From Bacillus sp. RO2 (GTDB lineage Bacteria; Bacillota; Bacilli; Bacillales; Bacillaceae_I): a stretch of DNA of 64,000 nucleotides. Below the pieces are notes generated by a model. The model was given only the letters and a program-made list of their open reading frames with translations, searched no databases and was not told where the DNA came from. The stretch lies in NCBI RefSeq assembly GCF_012911845.1, contig NZ_JAAXCU010000048.1:124001-188000 (forward strand), in the 5' to 3' direction. The position numbers were made by a program, and so were the translations under genes. Each line of letters opens with the position of its first letter. Within the stretch, counting starts at the first letter, position 1. Below, piece by piece: positions 54,429 through 63,862 of the stretch.

Positions 54429-54528
54429 CCCCCTCGTTAATAAATGAGGCCACTGAAATCAACAGCTTGGAATCATTAACAACTTTACTTTTTCAGTTTT
54501 TCAGTAGCCTCTTATTATAACGAGGGGG
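54429..54528. repeat. 100-bp inverted-repeat element
   Basis: CCCCCTCGTTA...GAGGCCACTGAAA on the left is mirrored by TTTCAGTAGCCTC...TAACGAGGGGG on the right; the arms are about 30 bp with few mismatches. The left arm continues ATCAACAGC, as in the repeats between proB and proA, so it may be a relative. It lies between the ABC permease stop and the DUF2512 gene. Confidence 0.75.
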
Positions 54529-54533
54529 CAACA

Positions 54534-56138
54534 TTATCCTGTGATATCACGATTACGAAATCCGAAAAAACCTACAATCATAAGAATGATTGCAATAAGT
54601 GAAAGGGTCGCTAGCGTTAAATAATTGATTTCTTCCACCGGAATCTGTGGTATGTGTCCGTATGGCGATAAATTTGCCATCCAGTCAGGAAGCTTTAGCA
54701 TCCCCCCAAGATATACAACAAAAAACGAATAGCCTAGTACAAGCCAAGTGAGACCTGTCAGTTTAGGTTTTAATCCAATGATAGCAACTCCAATTCCGGT
54801 CATGATCCACAAAGCGGGCAAATAGACTAAGCCTGCTTTTAAAAACGACTGTAAAGAGATAGGATCATCCATGACGGAATCTGCTGCCACCCATAAGCCT
54901 AAAATGGCCAAAGTTAGCATAATAAAGCCGAAGATGAGAGACAACAACATATAACTACCCAGTAACTTTGATCGTGACACGCTTCTCGCAAGTATTGGCT
55001 CCAGGTGCCCCCTCTTCTCCTCCCCTTTTAACTTCAACAAAAACATGATGGGGGGAATCGTACAAAGCATCGAAATAATAGCCATAAGCATGGTCATAAA
55101 TTGTTCCGTTAACGTGTATCCTTCCACAGGTGGTAACATTTGAGTTAACATATCATTGCTAGAAAAGAACGTTTCTAGGTCCCCAAGCACGGATCCATAC
55201 GACGCTCCTAAGATAAACATTCCGATCGCCCAAGCGATAATCCCTGTACGTTGGAGCCTGAAGGCCAATCCGAAAGGACTTTTTAAGAAACGAGACGCAA
55301 ATCTTTTACCTGGCTTTGTCGGGATGAAACCAGACCCAAGATCACGCAATGCATGTAAATAAAGCGCAGTCACGGCAATAATTATAGAGCTGCTTATTGT
55401 AAGAAAAACTGGCCACCAATAATTGTTCACATAAACCTCTGTTCTCAATATCCATCCGAGCGGTGATACCCAAGACAAGCCTTCATTACTTACATCACCT
55501 ATCGCACGAATGATATAAGAGACTGCAAGCACAGTAAATGACAACCCAATGGTACTACGAGAGTTTGAAGAAAGTTGTGCAAAAAGTAGCGTAATGCTTG
55601 TGAAAAATACCCCCGTAACACCTAATGCTGCACCGTATAAAAGGGAACCGTTCAGATCAATGCTTTCAATTCCTAGTGAAAATAAGCTAAAAGCTACGAA
55701 GAGACTTAAACATACATTGGTAGCTATCACAACGACCAGTGTAGAAGTAACAGTAGCTAAACGACCTACAGGCAAGGAGCGGATTAACTCGACGCGTCCC
55801 TCCTCTTCATCATTTCTTGTATGACGCGTAACTAACATAATACTCATGATTGCCACCACTATCGCTGTAAACAGAAGCATTTGATGTGCCATCATGGGCC
55901 CTTCTGTATAGTTTTCCAACCCATATCCCTTACCGACCATTGCCGTCATGGCAGGGTTCTTCATTGTTTCAGCGATTGCTTGTCTTTCCTGGTCATTCGC
56001 ATACAGACCAGAAAAAGACGTAGCAGTTAATATTGTCATCATAGTAATGGACAGCAACCAAATTGGGATACGAATCTTATCCCGTTTCAAAGTGAAAAGT
56101 ATGAGGCTACCCGTATTAGTAAAACGTTGCTTCCACAT
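54534..56138 (-). CDS. ABC-2 type exporter permease (polyketide-antibiotic exporter-like)
   Basis: 534 aa with about twelve hydrophobic segments, twice the size of a usual ABC-2 permease, so an internal duplication. NDEEEGRVELIRSLPVGRLA near 110 and the second-half GEEKRGHLEPILARSVSR near 373 are the loop motifs of the family annotated as exporters of polyketide antibiotics (TetB/TnrB-like). The ATG overlaps the ATPase stop (TAATG). Confidence 0.88.
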   Translation of the reverse strand: MWKQRFTNTGSLILFTLKRDKIRIPIWLLSITMMTILTATSFSGLYANDQERQAIAETMKNPAMTAMVGKGYGLENYTEGPMMAHQMLLFTAIVVAIMSIMLVTRHTRNDEEEGRVELIRSLPVGRLATVTSTLVVVIATNVCLSLFVAFSLFSLGIESIDLNGSLLYGAALGVTGVFFTSITLLFAQLSSNSRSTIGLSFTVLAVSYIIRAIGDVSNEGLSWVSPLGWILRTEVYVNNYWWPVFLTISSSIIIAVTALYLHALRDLGSGFIPTKPGKRFASRFLKSPFGLAFRLQRTGIIAWAIGMFILGASYGSVLGDLETFFSSNDMLTQMLPPVEGYTLTEQFMTMLMAIISMLCTIPPIMFLLKLKGEEKRGHLEPILARSVSRSKLLGSYMLLSLIFGFIMLTLAILGLWVAADSVMDDPISLQSFLKAGLVYLPALWIMTGIGVAIIGLKPKLTGLTWLVLGYSFFVVYLGGMLKLPDWMANLSPYGHIPQIPVEEINYLTLATLSLIAIILMIVGFFGFRNRDITG

Positions 56139-57052
56139 TAGGCTTCCCCTCCCGCTCCTGCATTGGAAGTATTGCCACTATCATAATGTCGCATAAACAA
56201 ATCCTCTAAGGTAGGAGGAGAACTTTCTAATTTAATTAGACCGTACCCGCTCACATGCTTCATGACATTAGCCAGTTCCTCAGCGTCAACTTGAAAAGAA
56301 ACCGCAGCATCTTTTTGTTCTACTTCATGTACACCTTTCAATGAACTGATATCCACTAAAGGCTGTTTTGTTTCAACCAGCAGATGTGTTCTTGTGAGAT
56401 GTCTCAGTTCTTGTAATGTTCCTGTTTCTATAATCATCCCTTGTCGAATGATTCCAACACGGTCACATAGCTTTTCAACCTCAGAAAGTATATGACTTGA
56501 GAGAAGCACACTCTTTCCTGCAAGTTTAGCCTCCATTACGCATTCCTGGAAAATCATCTCCATTAATGGATCAAGTCCTGAAGTAGGTTCATCTAATATA
56601 TATAAATCTGCATTTGAAGCAAATGCCGCAACTAACGCTACTTTTTGCCGATTTCCTTTAGAATAAGTTCTGCATTTTTTTGAAGGATCTAGTTTAAATC
56701 TTTCAATCAGATCTTCTCTCTTTCCAGTGTTGCTCCCTCCACGAAGTTTCATGAATAGATCAATGACCTCTCCTCCTGTTAGGTTTGGCCATAATGTCAC
56801 ATCACCTGGTACATAGGCAATGCGCTTATGAATTTCTACAGCATCCTTCCAAGCATCTAGACCAAATATCTTTGCCTCGCCTTTTGAAGCTTTTAGAATG
56901 CCTAATAATATACGTATGGTGGTGGATTTCCCCGCTCCATTCGGTCCAATGAATCCGTAGACCTCTCCACTGTTAACATTTAGATTTACTCCGTCCAACG
57001 CAGAGAATTTACCGAATGTTTTAGATAAATTTTTTGTCTCTAATATGGTCAT
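56138..57052 (-). CDS. ABC transporter ATP-binding protein
   Basis: 304 aa from ATG 57052 after GGAGGG. Walker A GPNGAGKST at about 39-47, signature YSKGNRQKVALVAAF near 130 and Walker B LYILDEPTSGLD near 150. A C-terminal domain of about 90 residues is of the type found in CcmA-like drug ATPases. Pairs with the double-length permease translated from the overlapping TAATG. Operon probably repressed by the divergent TetR protein. Confidence 0.92.
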   Translation of the reverse strand: MTILETKNLSKTFGKFSALDGVNLNVNSGEVYGFIGPNGAGKSTTIRILLGILKASKGEAKIFGLDAWKDAVEIHKRIAYVPGDVTLWPNLTGGEVIDLFMKLRGGSNTGKREDLIERFKLDPSKKCRTYSKGNRQKVALVAAFASNADLYILDEPTSGLDPLMEMIFQECVMEAKLAGKSVLLSSHILSEVEKLCDRVGIIRQGMIIETGTLQELRHLTRTHLLVETKQPLVDISSLKGVHEVEQKDAAVSFQVDAEELANVMKHVSGYGLIKLESSPPTLEDLFMRHYDSGNTSNAGAGGEA

Positions 57053-57121
57053 GAAAGACCCTCCCTCCATCTACATGATAAATCATACAGAAAAGCAAAA
57101 TATGAAATATTTTAACTTACA

Positions 57122-57170
57122 TAGTTCATAATATATATAAAATAATCCTTTGACAAGAGTTTATGAACTA
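57122..57170. promoter_or_regulatory. split palindrome, candidate TetR operator
   Basis: TAGTTCATAA at 57122-57131 and its exact complement TTATGAACTA at 57161-57170, 29 bp apart, lie around the exporter promoter and before the TetR start at 57222. Confidence 0.55.
57128..57156 (-). promoter_or_regulatory. promoter of the ABC exporter operon
   Basis: On the minus strand TTGTCA (57156-57151) and TATTAT (57133-57128), 17 bp apart. The -10 box overlaps the left half of the inverted repeat described next. Confidence 0.55.
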
Positions 57171-57221
57171 TTTCATTTGTTTTATTACATAATTTTGATT
57201 AAAATATAAGCGAGGTGAAAA

Positions 57222-57809
57222 ATGATGGACGGTTTTCAACGACGGAGAGAACAAAAGAAACAAGATATCCTAGAAGCTGCCTTGACTCTTTTTATGGAAT
57301 ATGGAGTCCAGAAAGTTTCCATTTCTGAAATAGCGCAAAAGGCCAATGTTTCCCAAGTAACAATCTATAATTACTTTGAGAGCAAACATAAATTAACAAG
57401 CGATGTCTTTGGTTATTACATAAATAAAACTTCAGACGATTTTGAAAGGCTCATTCATAGCGATATCCCATTCCCAGAGAAAATCAAACAAATAATTTTC
57501 AATAAAAAAGAGATTTCTAAACAGATTCATGAAGAATTTTATCACTTCATGATGAAAGAATATACAACAGAAGGTAATATCATTGAGAAAATCTATGTGG
57601 AAAAAGCACTTCCTTATTTTGCGAAATTGTTTGAGGAAGGAAAGGAACAAGGCTATGTCGATCCAAATCTTTCGCAAGAAGCCATTCTTTTCTATGTACA
57701 GATGCTGAAAGATTATATGCAAAGAGAAGAAGTTTATCAAAAAGTGCTTCCGTTGACGGAAGACATTACGAATATCTTTTTTTACGGGATTATTGGTAAA
57801 AAAGAATAA
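57222..57809 (+). CDS. TetR-family transcriptional regulator
   Basis: 195 aa. N-terminal HTH: KQDILEAALTLFMEYGVQKV, ISEIAQKANVSQVTIYNYFE and SKHKLTSDVF cover residues 13-60. The ligand domain is long and acidic/aromatic. Start at ATG 57222 (or 57225) behind GCGAGGTG. Divergent from the ABC exporter; half-sites TAGTTCATAA and TTATGAACTA between them are likely its binding sites. It probably responds to the exported compound. Confidence 0.93.
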   Translation: MMDGFQRRREQKKQDILEAALTLFMEYGVQKVSISEIAQKANVSQVTIYNYFESKHKLTSDVFGYYINKTSDDFERLIHSDIPFPEKIKQIIFNKKEISKQIHEEFYHFMMKEYTTEGNIIEKIYVEKALPYFAKLFEEGKEQGYVDPNLSQEAILFYVQMLKDYMQREEVYQKVLPLTEDITNIFFYGIIGKKE

Positions 57810-57845
57810 AAACAGGCTTCCTCTAGTGAGGTGCCTGTTATTTAT
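57809..57845. terminator. bidirectional terminator
   Basis: AACAGGC / GCCTGTT with an inner CTC...GAG stem between tetR and convergent clpP. Confidence 0.85.
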
Positions 57846-58426
57846 TAGCCTTTTTTAATTACTTCATCGATAATTCCGTATTCCTTTGCTTCACTTGCCG
57901 TCATAAAATTATCTCTGTCAGTATCACGCGCAATCTTTTCAATTGGCTGTCCAGTATAGTCAGCAATCATTTTATGAAGGTCATCTTTTAACTTCAGGAT
58001 TCTACGAGCTGATATTTCGATTTCCGTCGCCTGACCTCTAGCACCACCTAGTGGCTGATGAATCATAATTTCGCTGTTTGGCAATGCAAGCCTCTTCCCC
58101 TTCGTTCCGGCCATTAACAGCATTGCCCCAAAAGATGCGGCCATCCCAATACAGATTGTTCGAACGTCTGGTTTGATATAGTGCATCGTATCAAGAATGG
58201 CAAACCCAGCAGTAGTAGAGCCGCCTGGGCTGTTTATATAGATGGAAATGTCTTTATTTGGGTCATCAGCAGCTAGAAAAAGCAATTGAGCAACGACACT
58301 ACTTGCAATCTGATCATTGATTTCATCACCGATCATAATAATACGGTCCTTCAGCAAGCGAGAATAAATATCGTATGAACGTTCTCCTCTAGTTGATTGT
58401 TCAATGACATATGGTATTGTATTCAT
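57845..58426 (-). CDS. clpP: ATP-dependent Clp protease proteolytic subunit (ClpP paralog)
   Basis: 193 aa serine protease; active site Ser98 ([12 protein letters not shown]), His123 ([12 protein letters not shown]) and Asp172 in the DTDRDNFM segment. [14 protein letters not shown] is the oxyanion region. No clpX or clpA is near. It lies 17 bp after a sigma-factor gene on the same strand, unlike the main clpP of Bacillus, which suggests a second, specialised ClpP. AGGAGGAAAAGG precedes the ATG. Confidence 0.93.
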   Translation of the reverse strand: MNTIPYVIEQSTRGERSYDIYSRLLKDRIIMIGDEINDQIASSVVAQLLFLAADDPNKDISIYINSPGGSTTAGFAILDTMHYIKPDVRTICIGMAASFGAMLLMAGTKGKRLALPNSEIMIHQPLGGARGQATEIEISARRILKLKDDLHKMIADYTGQPIEKIARDTDRDNFMTASEAKEYGIIDEVIKKG

Positions 58427-58443
58427 GTCCTTTTCCTCCTTCG

Positions 58444-59124
58444 TTATGCAACGGATGTAAATGCATTGGTCGGAGTGTGAGTAGAAGGTGTGTACATCAT
58501 GACGTTATGACGGAAGATTGTCGGCAGTGCATCAATGAGAACTCTTGGATCTTCTTCCTGAAGACTTTGCTGGAATAATGGTGGCAATAGATGCTTTTCC
58601 TCCTCGCTCCAAAAACTGTCTATGAGTTCCAAGTTAGGTGGCTCTTTTTTGTTTAGTCTTTTTCTAGAGCGATGTAAAGCTGCTTTTACCGCTCCTTCTG
58701 TTGTTCCAAGCATGTCGGCAATTTCAGCAGATTGATAATCAAATGCCTCTGTAAGAAAGAAAATCACTGCTTGTTTTGGTGTAGTATGTGTAAGTAATGT
58801 ATCTGTAATAACGAGGGCTTTCTCCAAATGATGATGATGCGCCTCTTCCTTAAAAACATCCTGCAATATTTCTTTTTGTCTTCTCCGTACAACATCAATC
58901 CACTTGTTGTAAGCAACTTTCTTAAGAAGAGCTTGACTAATAACAGAAGCATGAGAGTAATGCTTAATGGTCTTTGCCATGGTTTCTTGTGCAAGGTCAC
59001 AACCATCCCATTCGTTTTTCGTAAGAAACAGGCAATATCGGAGTAATTGATGATAATGGTCCTGTATGCGCTCTTCCTGGGACAAGGCGTTTTCACTTGC
59101 CAATTTTTTATCTGCTTTTTTCAA
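58444..59124 (-). CDS. ECF-type RNA polymerase sigma factor
   Basis: 226 aa from TTG 59124 (AAAGGAGTG upstream). The sigma-2 region is [20 protein letters not shown] + [11 protein letters not shown] near 27-57; sigma-4 is [20 protein letters not shown] + LHRSRKRL near 125-152. A C-terminal extension of about 70 residues goes beyond a standard ECF factor and may form its own anti-sigma-like or regulatory part. No anti-sigma gene adjoins; instead clpP follows. Confidence 0.88.
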   Translation of the reverse strand: MKKADKKLASENALSQEERIQDHYHQLLRYCLFLTKNEWDGCDLAQETMAKTIKHYSHASVISQALLKKVAYNKWIDVVRRRQKEILQDVFKEEAHHHHLEKALVITDTLLTHTTPKQAVIFFLTEAFDYQSAEIADMLGTTEGAVKAALHRSRKRLNKKEPPNLELIDSFWSEEEKHLLPPLFQQSLQEEDPRVLIDALPTIFRHNVMMYTPSTHTPTNAFTSVA

Positions 59125-59323
59125 TGAGCAACACTCCTTTACTCCACTCTATTATCTAAACGAATTATTAGCCCCTGAAGATACGGGTTACTTTATATTT
59201 TTTTTAAGTATGTAATATGTAAACAGACTGTAAAGAAAAATACCCCCACAAATCTGAGCATTTTCTTTAATATTATAGATACAATACAAAACCTTAGTAT
59301 CAGTATGTTCATGGGAGGTAACT

Positions 59324-59647
59324 ATGCAGACATATGTAAAGGATTCTTTATTAGAATGGAAAGAAGAAATGTTAAAGCAGAAGAAAGAAATTGATGATGA
59401 ATATGAAAAAGTGAAATCTGATCTTCAGTTATATTCTATTAAGTTCAGTATTACGAAACAAGTAATACAGTCCACGATTAATGATGAAATCATCGACAAC
59501 ATTAAAGATTCATATCACAAACCATTTGAAGAGAAATTCAATGAACTTAAACAATACATAAAAGAGTTAGATGAAAAAAGAAAAGTGTTTCAAATGTTTG
59601 TGGACAAAATAGATAAAGTCAGTGAAACTGAGATGATGGAGAAATAG
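59324..59647 (+). CDS. coiled-coil protein of unknown function
   Basis: 107 aa, highly charged and helical (EEMLKQKKEIDDEYEKVKSD, EKFNELKQYIKELDEKRKVF), without TM or Cys. GGGAGGTAAC precedes the ATG. Heptad-like spacing suggests a dimeric coiled coil. No family recognised. Single gene with a terminator shared with fumC. Confidence 0.7.
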   Translation: MQTYVKDSLLEWKEEMLKQKKEIDDEYEKVKSDLQLYSIKFSITKQVIQSTINDEIIDNIKDSYHKPFEEKFNELKQYIKELDEKRKVFQMFVDKIDKVSETEMMEK

Positions 59648-59651
59648 AATA

Positions 59652-59700
59652 ACTTGGCCAGGTGGAAAATCAAGTAGGATTCCCACCTGGCCAGCTTGTT
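59652..59700. terminator. bidirectional terminator
   Basis: TTGGCCAGGTGG / CCACCTGGCCA hairpin, between the coiled-coil gene and convergent fumC. Confidence 0.85.
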
Positions 59701-61085
59701 TATTGTGGACTTACCATTTTACTCGGATCAACAAAGGCATCAAATTCTTCTTCTGTTAGCAGTTCCAGTTTTAGTGCGGCTTCTTTTAACGTGGTCCCTT
59801 CTTTGTGTGCAAGCTTAGCAATGGATGCTGCTTTTTCATATCCTATATGAGGGTTTAAGGATGTTACTAACATCAAAGAGTTTTGAAGGTTTAAGGCTAT
59901 TTTTTCAAGATTAGGTTCCATTCCGCTGACGCATTTGTCGTTAAAACTGTTCATGCTGTCAGTCAAAAGTGTAACAGATTGTAAAAAATTATAGATAATG
60001 ACGGGTTTGAACACATTCAGTTCAAAGTTACCCTGACTTGCAGCAATACCAATGGTTACATCATTGCCCATAACTTGCGTTGCCACCATTGTTAATGCCT
60101 CACTTTGGGTTGGGTTGACTTTGCCGGGCATAATAGAGCTTCCAGGTTCATTTTCAGGTATAGTTATCTCACCTATCCCGCTTCTTGGACCACTGGCAAG
60201 CCACCTTACGTCATTGGCAATTTTCATTAAATCTGCAGCAAGTGCTTTTATTGCTCCATGTACATATACAACCTGATCATGACTGGTTAATGCATGAAAT
60301 TTATTCGCTGCAGAAATGAAATTTTTCCCTGTCAGTTGTGTAATCTCTTCCGCTACCATCCGCCCAAAATCTGGATGCGCATTTATCCCTGTACCTACTG
60401 CCGTTCCCCCTATGGCCAGTTCTTTCATATAGGGTAGGCTTTCTGTAATCATTTTCTCCCCTTTTTCAAGCATATGATGCCATCCGCTGATTTCTTGGCC
60501 CAGTGTAAGCGGGGTAGCATCTTGAAGGTGGGTTCTTCCAATTTTAATAACATCATTGAATTTGTCGGACTTTTGTAGCAAAGTCTCTTTTAGTCTCGTT
60601 AATGCCGGAAGAAGTCTTTCCTCCACTGCTAACACTCCAGCAATGTGTAAGGCAGTCGGAAACGTGTCATTGGAGCTTTGAGACATGTTTACATCATCGT
60701 TTGGATGAATCCGGTCCTCTCCTCCGCTGTCAGTTAACAGTTGGTTTGCCCTATTGGCAATCACTTCGTTTACATTCATATTGGATTGTGTACCACTACC
60801 TGTTTGCCACACAACTAGTGGAAAATGCTCATCCCATTTTCCTGTTATTACCTCTTGGGCAGCGGCTGTAATTGCCTCTGCTTTTTCGGAAGAGAGTTTG
60901 CTCAATTTATGATTACTTTTTGCCGCTGCTTTTTTTAATAGTGCAAAGCCGTGAATGATCTCTATTGGCATCTTCTCCGCACCAATAGCGAAATTTTCGA
61001 TGCTTCTTTGCGTTTGTGCTCCCCATAGCTTATTCTTTGGAACTTTTATTTCTCCCATTGTATCTTTTTCAATACGGTATTCCAT
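59700..61085 (-). CDS. fumC: class II fumarate hydratase
   Basis: 461 aa from ATG 61085 (AAAGGAG upstream; the frame begins at 61109 without a site). Converts fumarate to malate in the TCA cycle, iron-independent. Motifs: [19 protein letters not shown]-like start ([16 protein letters not shown]), [26 protein letters not shown] and the SS-loop signature [13 protein letters not shown] near 318. Single gene. Confidence 0.96.
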   Translation of the reverse strand: MEYRIEKDTMGEIKVPKNKLWGAQTQRSIENFAIGAEKMPIEIIHGFALLKKAAAKSNHKLSKLSSEKAEAITAAAQEVITGKWDEHFPLVVWQTGSGTQSNMNVNEVIANRANQLLTDSGGEDRIHPNDDVNMSQSSNDTFPTALHIAGVLAVEERLLPALTRLKETLLQKSDKFNDVIKIGRTHLQDATPLTLGQEISGWHHMLEKGEKMITESLPYMKELAIGGTAVGTGINAHPDFGRMVAEEITQLTGKNFISAANKFHALTSHDQVVYVHGAIKALAADLMKIANDVRWLASGPRSGIGEITIPENEPGSSIMPGKVNPTQSEALTMVATQVMGNDVTIGIAASQGNFELNVFKPVIIYNFLQSVTLLTDSMNSFNDKCVSGMEPNLEKIALNLQNSLMLVTSLNPHIGYEKAASIAKLAHKEGTTLKEAALKLELLTEEEFDAFVDPSKMVSPQ

Positions 61086-61183
61086 GTATGTAGTCTCCTT
61101 TCTTTTCATTACTTACTATTTACCTCTATTGTTAAAAGAAAAACGTAGTCTTTTCAGATAAGTATTTCTTTAAGCGCACAAAA

Positions 61184-61214
61184 ATAACCTGTCTCTCATT
61201 TGAGAAACAGGTTA
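61184..61214 (-). terminator. terminator of trhO
   Basis: TAACCTGTTTCTC / GAGAGACAGGTTA hairpin on the minus strand followed by TTTTTG. Confidence 0.9.
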
Positions 61215-61220
61215 GCTAAA

Positions 61221-62180
61221 TTAGTTTGTAACTTCTTCTTTTATTGCATCCATTCTTTTGCTTACTTCTTCTTCTGTTAATCCGTGTTCTGTGATATAAC
61301 GATTTCTTGGGTGTACTCGGCATTCGTGGGAACAACTACGCAAGTATTTGTGTTCGTTTTCCTCAGAGCTCAAGATCTTCTTGTTACACTCAGGGTTTGC
61401 ACAGTTTACATAGCGCTCGCAAGGTTCACCGGAAAAATGATCTTTCCCGACAACTACATGTTCCTTTTGATTAATTGGAACACTGATACGCTCATCAAAC
61501 ACATAGCATTGTCCATCCCATAGTTCTCCTTGCACTTCAGGGTCTTTCCCGTAAGTGACAATTCCTCCATCCAGCTGGGAAACATCCTCAAAACCTTCTT
61601 CAAGCAGCCATCCAGAGAACTTTTCACAACGTACTCCGCCAGTACAATACGTTAAAATCTTTTTGCCTTCAAAATTCTTTTTGTTTTCTTTAATCCATTG
61701 AGGAAGTTCTTTGAACGTATTGATGTCCGGTTTCACTGCACCACGGAAATGTCCAAGGTCGTACTCATAATCATTACGAGCATCAATTACCACTGTATCT
61801 TCGCTTTGTAATGCTTCTAACCATTCTTTTGGTTTTAAATGCTTCCCTGTTGTTTTGCGGGGATCGATATCATCTTCCAGGCGTAATGTTACCAATTCCG
61901 GACGATAACGAACCTTCATTTTAGGAAATGCATGTTCCGTTACTTCATCTACTTTATAGATGATATCTGAGAACAGAGGATGTGCATTCATATGCTCAAT
62001 ATAAGCGTCTGTTTGCTCGATCGTTCCTGAAACTGTACCGTTAATCCCTTCTTTTGCAATTAATACGCGGCCTTTCAATTCTAACTCTTTACAGAATTCC
62101 AGATGTTCTTGAGTTACCTCTTCAGGATTCTCGATATCTACATATTTATAATACAATAATACTCTATAGTCTTGACTCAT
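61221..62180 (-). CDS. trhO: rhodanese-domain tRNA U34 hydroxylase TrhO
   Basis: 319 aa from ATG 62180 (GGTATTGGTG site; ATG 62183 is an alternative). TrhO makes 5-hydroxyuridine at tRNA position 34. Begins with an acylphosphatase-like part ([27 protein letters not shown]), then a rhodanese domain with the active Cys in [15 protein letters not shown] and a Cys-rich zinc-like tail ([28 protein letters not shown]). Single gene. Confidence 0.94.
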   Translation of the reverse strand: MSQDYRVLLYYKYVDIENPEEVTQEHLEFCKELELKGRVLIAKEGINGTVSGTIEQTDAYIEHMNAHPLFSDIIYKVDEVTEHAFPKMKVRYRPELVTLRLEDDIDPRKTTGKHLKPKEWLEALQSEDTVVIDARNDYEYDLGHFRGAVKPDINTFKELPQWIKENKKNFEGKKILTYCTGGVRCEKFSGWLLEEGFEDVSQLDGGIVTYGKDPEVQGELWDGQCYVFDERISVPINQKEHVVVGKDHFSGEPCERYVNCANPECNKKILSSEENEHKYLRSCSHECRVHPRNRYITEHGLTEEEVSKRMDAIKEEVTN

Positions 62181-62455
62181 CATTATCACCAATACCTTTA
62201 TTAAATTTATCTATTTACATAGTTGACATAATTTTTTTTATATAAGAAGTTACAACATATTACTATATCAAAAATGATGGGATTGTGACAAGCTTTTATT
62301 ACGATAACGGAAAGAAGTGAGTGTCATTTCATTATTTTTGGTGAAAATGTATTGATAAACATTTGGTTAAAGGGTATATTTTACACAAATGAAGGCGTTT
62401 TCAGTTGTTTTTTTCGAAACGTTTCACTAAATATGTTAAGAGGGGTTGTTAGAAT

Positions 62456-63811
62456 TTGAAAAAGTTGCTTGGGTTATTTTTAATAACCATGGTGGGTGTT
62501 GGTACAATTCTCTATTTTACTAGCATTCCAGAAAAAACAGTTGTTCAGCCGAAAAATGATATGGAGAAAGAACTATTAGACACTGCTGAAAAAACGTTTC
62601 GATTTTTTGAAGATTATACCGATCTTGAAACAGGTCTTACCATGGACCGTGTTGACTTTGAGCAGGATGAAACGAAAGCCGAACATACCTCCCCTACTAA
62701 TATTGCCATGTATATGATAGGGATGGTTTCTGGTGTGGAACTTGGCTTTATATCAAAAAATGAAGCCGAGCAAAAGCTTGAAAAAACCTTGCAGTCACTA
62801 GAAGATATGGAAACGCGGAATGGGCTTTATTACAATTGGTACTATACGAAGGATGGTACGCAAAAAAAAGATTGGGGACAGTTTATCTCTAGTGTTGACA
62901 ATGGTTGGTTGACTGCAGGGTTAATCGTTACCGGGCAGTATTTTGAAGGTCTGAAAGATTTAACAGATCCCCTCGTGGAGCAAATGAATTATTCCACTCT
63001 TTATGACCCATCTGTTGGTCATCTACATGGAGGATATGATAAGGAACAAGAAAGTCTTACTTCTCATCATTACGGGATGTTATATACGGAGCCGCGAGTG
63101 GCAAGTTACCTCGCTATTGGTAAAGGAGATGTACCTGAGGAACATTGGTGGAAGTTGTACCGAACTTTTCCGCCAGAATTTGATTGGCAATCTCAATCTC
63201 CTTCAGGTGAGATGAAGGAGTATAACGGTGTAAGTGTGTTTCAAGGTGTGTACGAATATGACAACATTAAGTTTGTACCAAGCTGGGGAGGCAGTATGTT
63301 TGAAGCGCTGATGCCAAGCTTAGTGTTAAAGGAAAATGAACTTGGTGTGAATGGTTTAGGCTTAAATAATCTACAGCATGTAAAAGGTCAAATCCGCTAT
63401 GCGGAAGTAAATGAATTGGAGGCTTGGGGCTTTTCTCCTGCAGCAATCCGAAATAATTATGGAGAGTTTGGAGCTCCTGTATTAGGAACTGAAGGTTATG
63501 AAGATAAAGCGACAGTTACACCACATGCGAGCTTTCTTGCATTAGAGCATGCTCCTGAAGAAGTTTATGACAACCTTAAAAAGCTTCGGGATATGGGAGT
63601 CTATGGAGAAGATTATGGCTATTATGACACAGTCAATCTTGAAACAGGGGAAGTTGCCCATACGTATCTTTCTTTGGACCAGGGAATGATTTTAGCCTCT
63701 ATCACCAATTATTTAAAGAAAGGTGTCATCAGGGATTATTTTCATCAGGATCCGATTGGCAAAAAGCCGGAACATCTATTGGAAGTGGAGGATTTCGGTA
63801 TCAGGGATTAA
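62456..63811 (+). CDS. membrane-anchored/secreted glucoamylase-like protein
   Basis: 451 aa from TTG 62456 (AGAGGGG upstream). N-terminal hydrophobic signal or anchor (residues 3-22) without a lipobox. The rest is an (alpha/alpha) barrel of the glycoamylase-like/DUF3131 type: ISSVDNGWLTAGLIVTGQYF, SHHYGMLYTEPRVASYLAIG, VPSWGGSMFEALMPSL and YGEDYGYYDTVNLETG, with aromatic and acidic residues at the expected sites. Probably acts on extracellular glucan or capsule polymer; substrate unknown. A terminator follows. Confidence 0.85.
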   Translation: MKKLLGLFLITMVGVGTILYFTSIPEKTVVQPKNDMEKELLDTAEKTFRFFEDYTDLETGLTMDRVDFEQDETKAEHTSPTNIAMYMIGMVSGVELGFISKNEAEQKLEKTLQSLEDMETRNGLYYNWYYTKDGTQKKDWGQFISSVDNGWLTAGLIVTGQYFEGLKDLTDPLVEQMNYSTLYDPSVGHLHGGYDKEQESLTSHHYGMLYTEPRVASYLAIGKGDVPEEHWWKLYRTFPPEFDWQSQSPSGEMKEYNGVSVFQGVYEYDNIKFVPSWGGSMFEALMPSLVLKENELGVNGLGLNNLQHVKGQIRYAEVNELEAWGFSPAAIRNNYGEFGAPVLGTEGYEDKATVTPHASFLALEHAPEEVYDNLKKLRDMGVYGEDYGYYDTVNLETGEVAHTYLSLDQGMILASITNYLKKGVIRDYFHQDPIGKKPEHLLEVEDFGIRD

Positions 63812-63816
63812 ATTCA

Positions 63817-63846
63817 AAAAGAGCCACTGTTTGGCGGCTCTTTTTA
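63817..63846 (+). terminator. terminator of the glucoamylase-like gene
   Basis: AAAAAGAGCC / GGCTCTTTTTA stem (loop ACTGTTTGGC, part of which pairs). Confidence 0.88.
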
Positions 63847-63862
63847 TTATTCTATAGAAATG

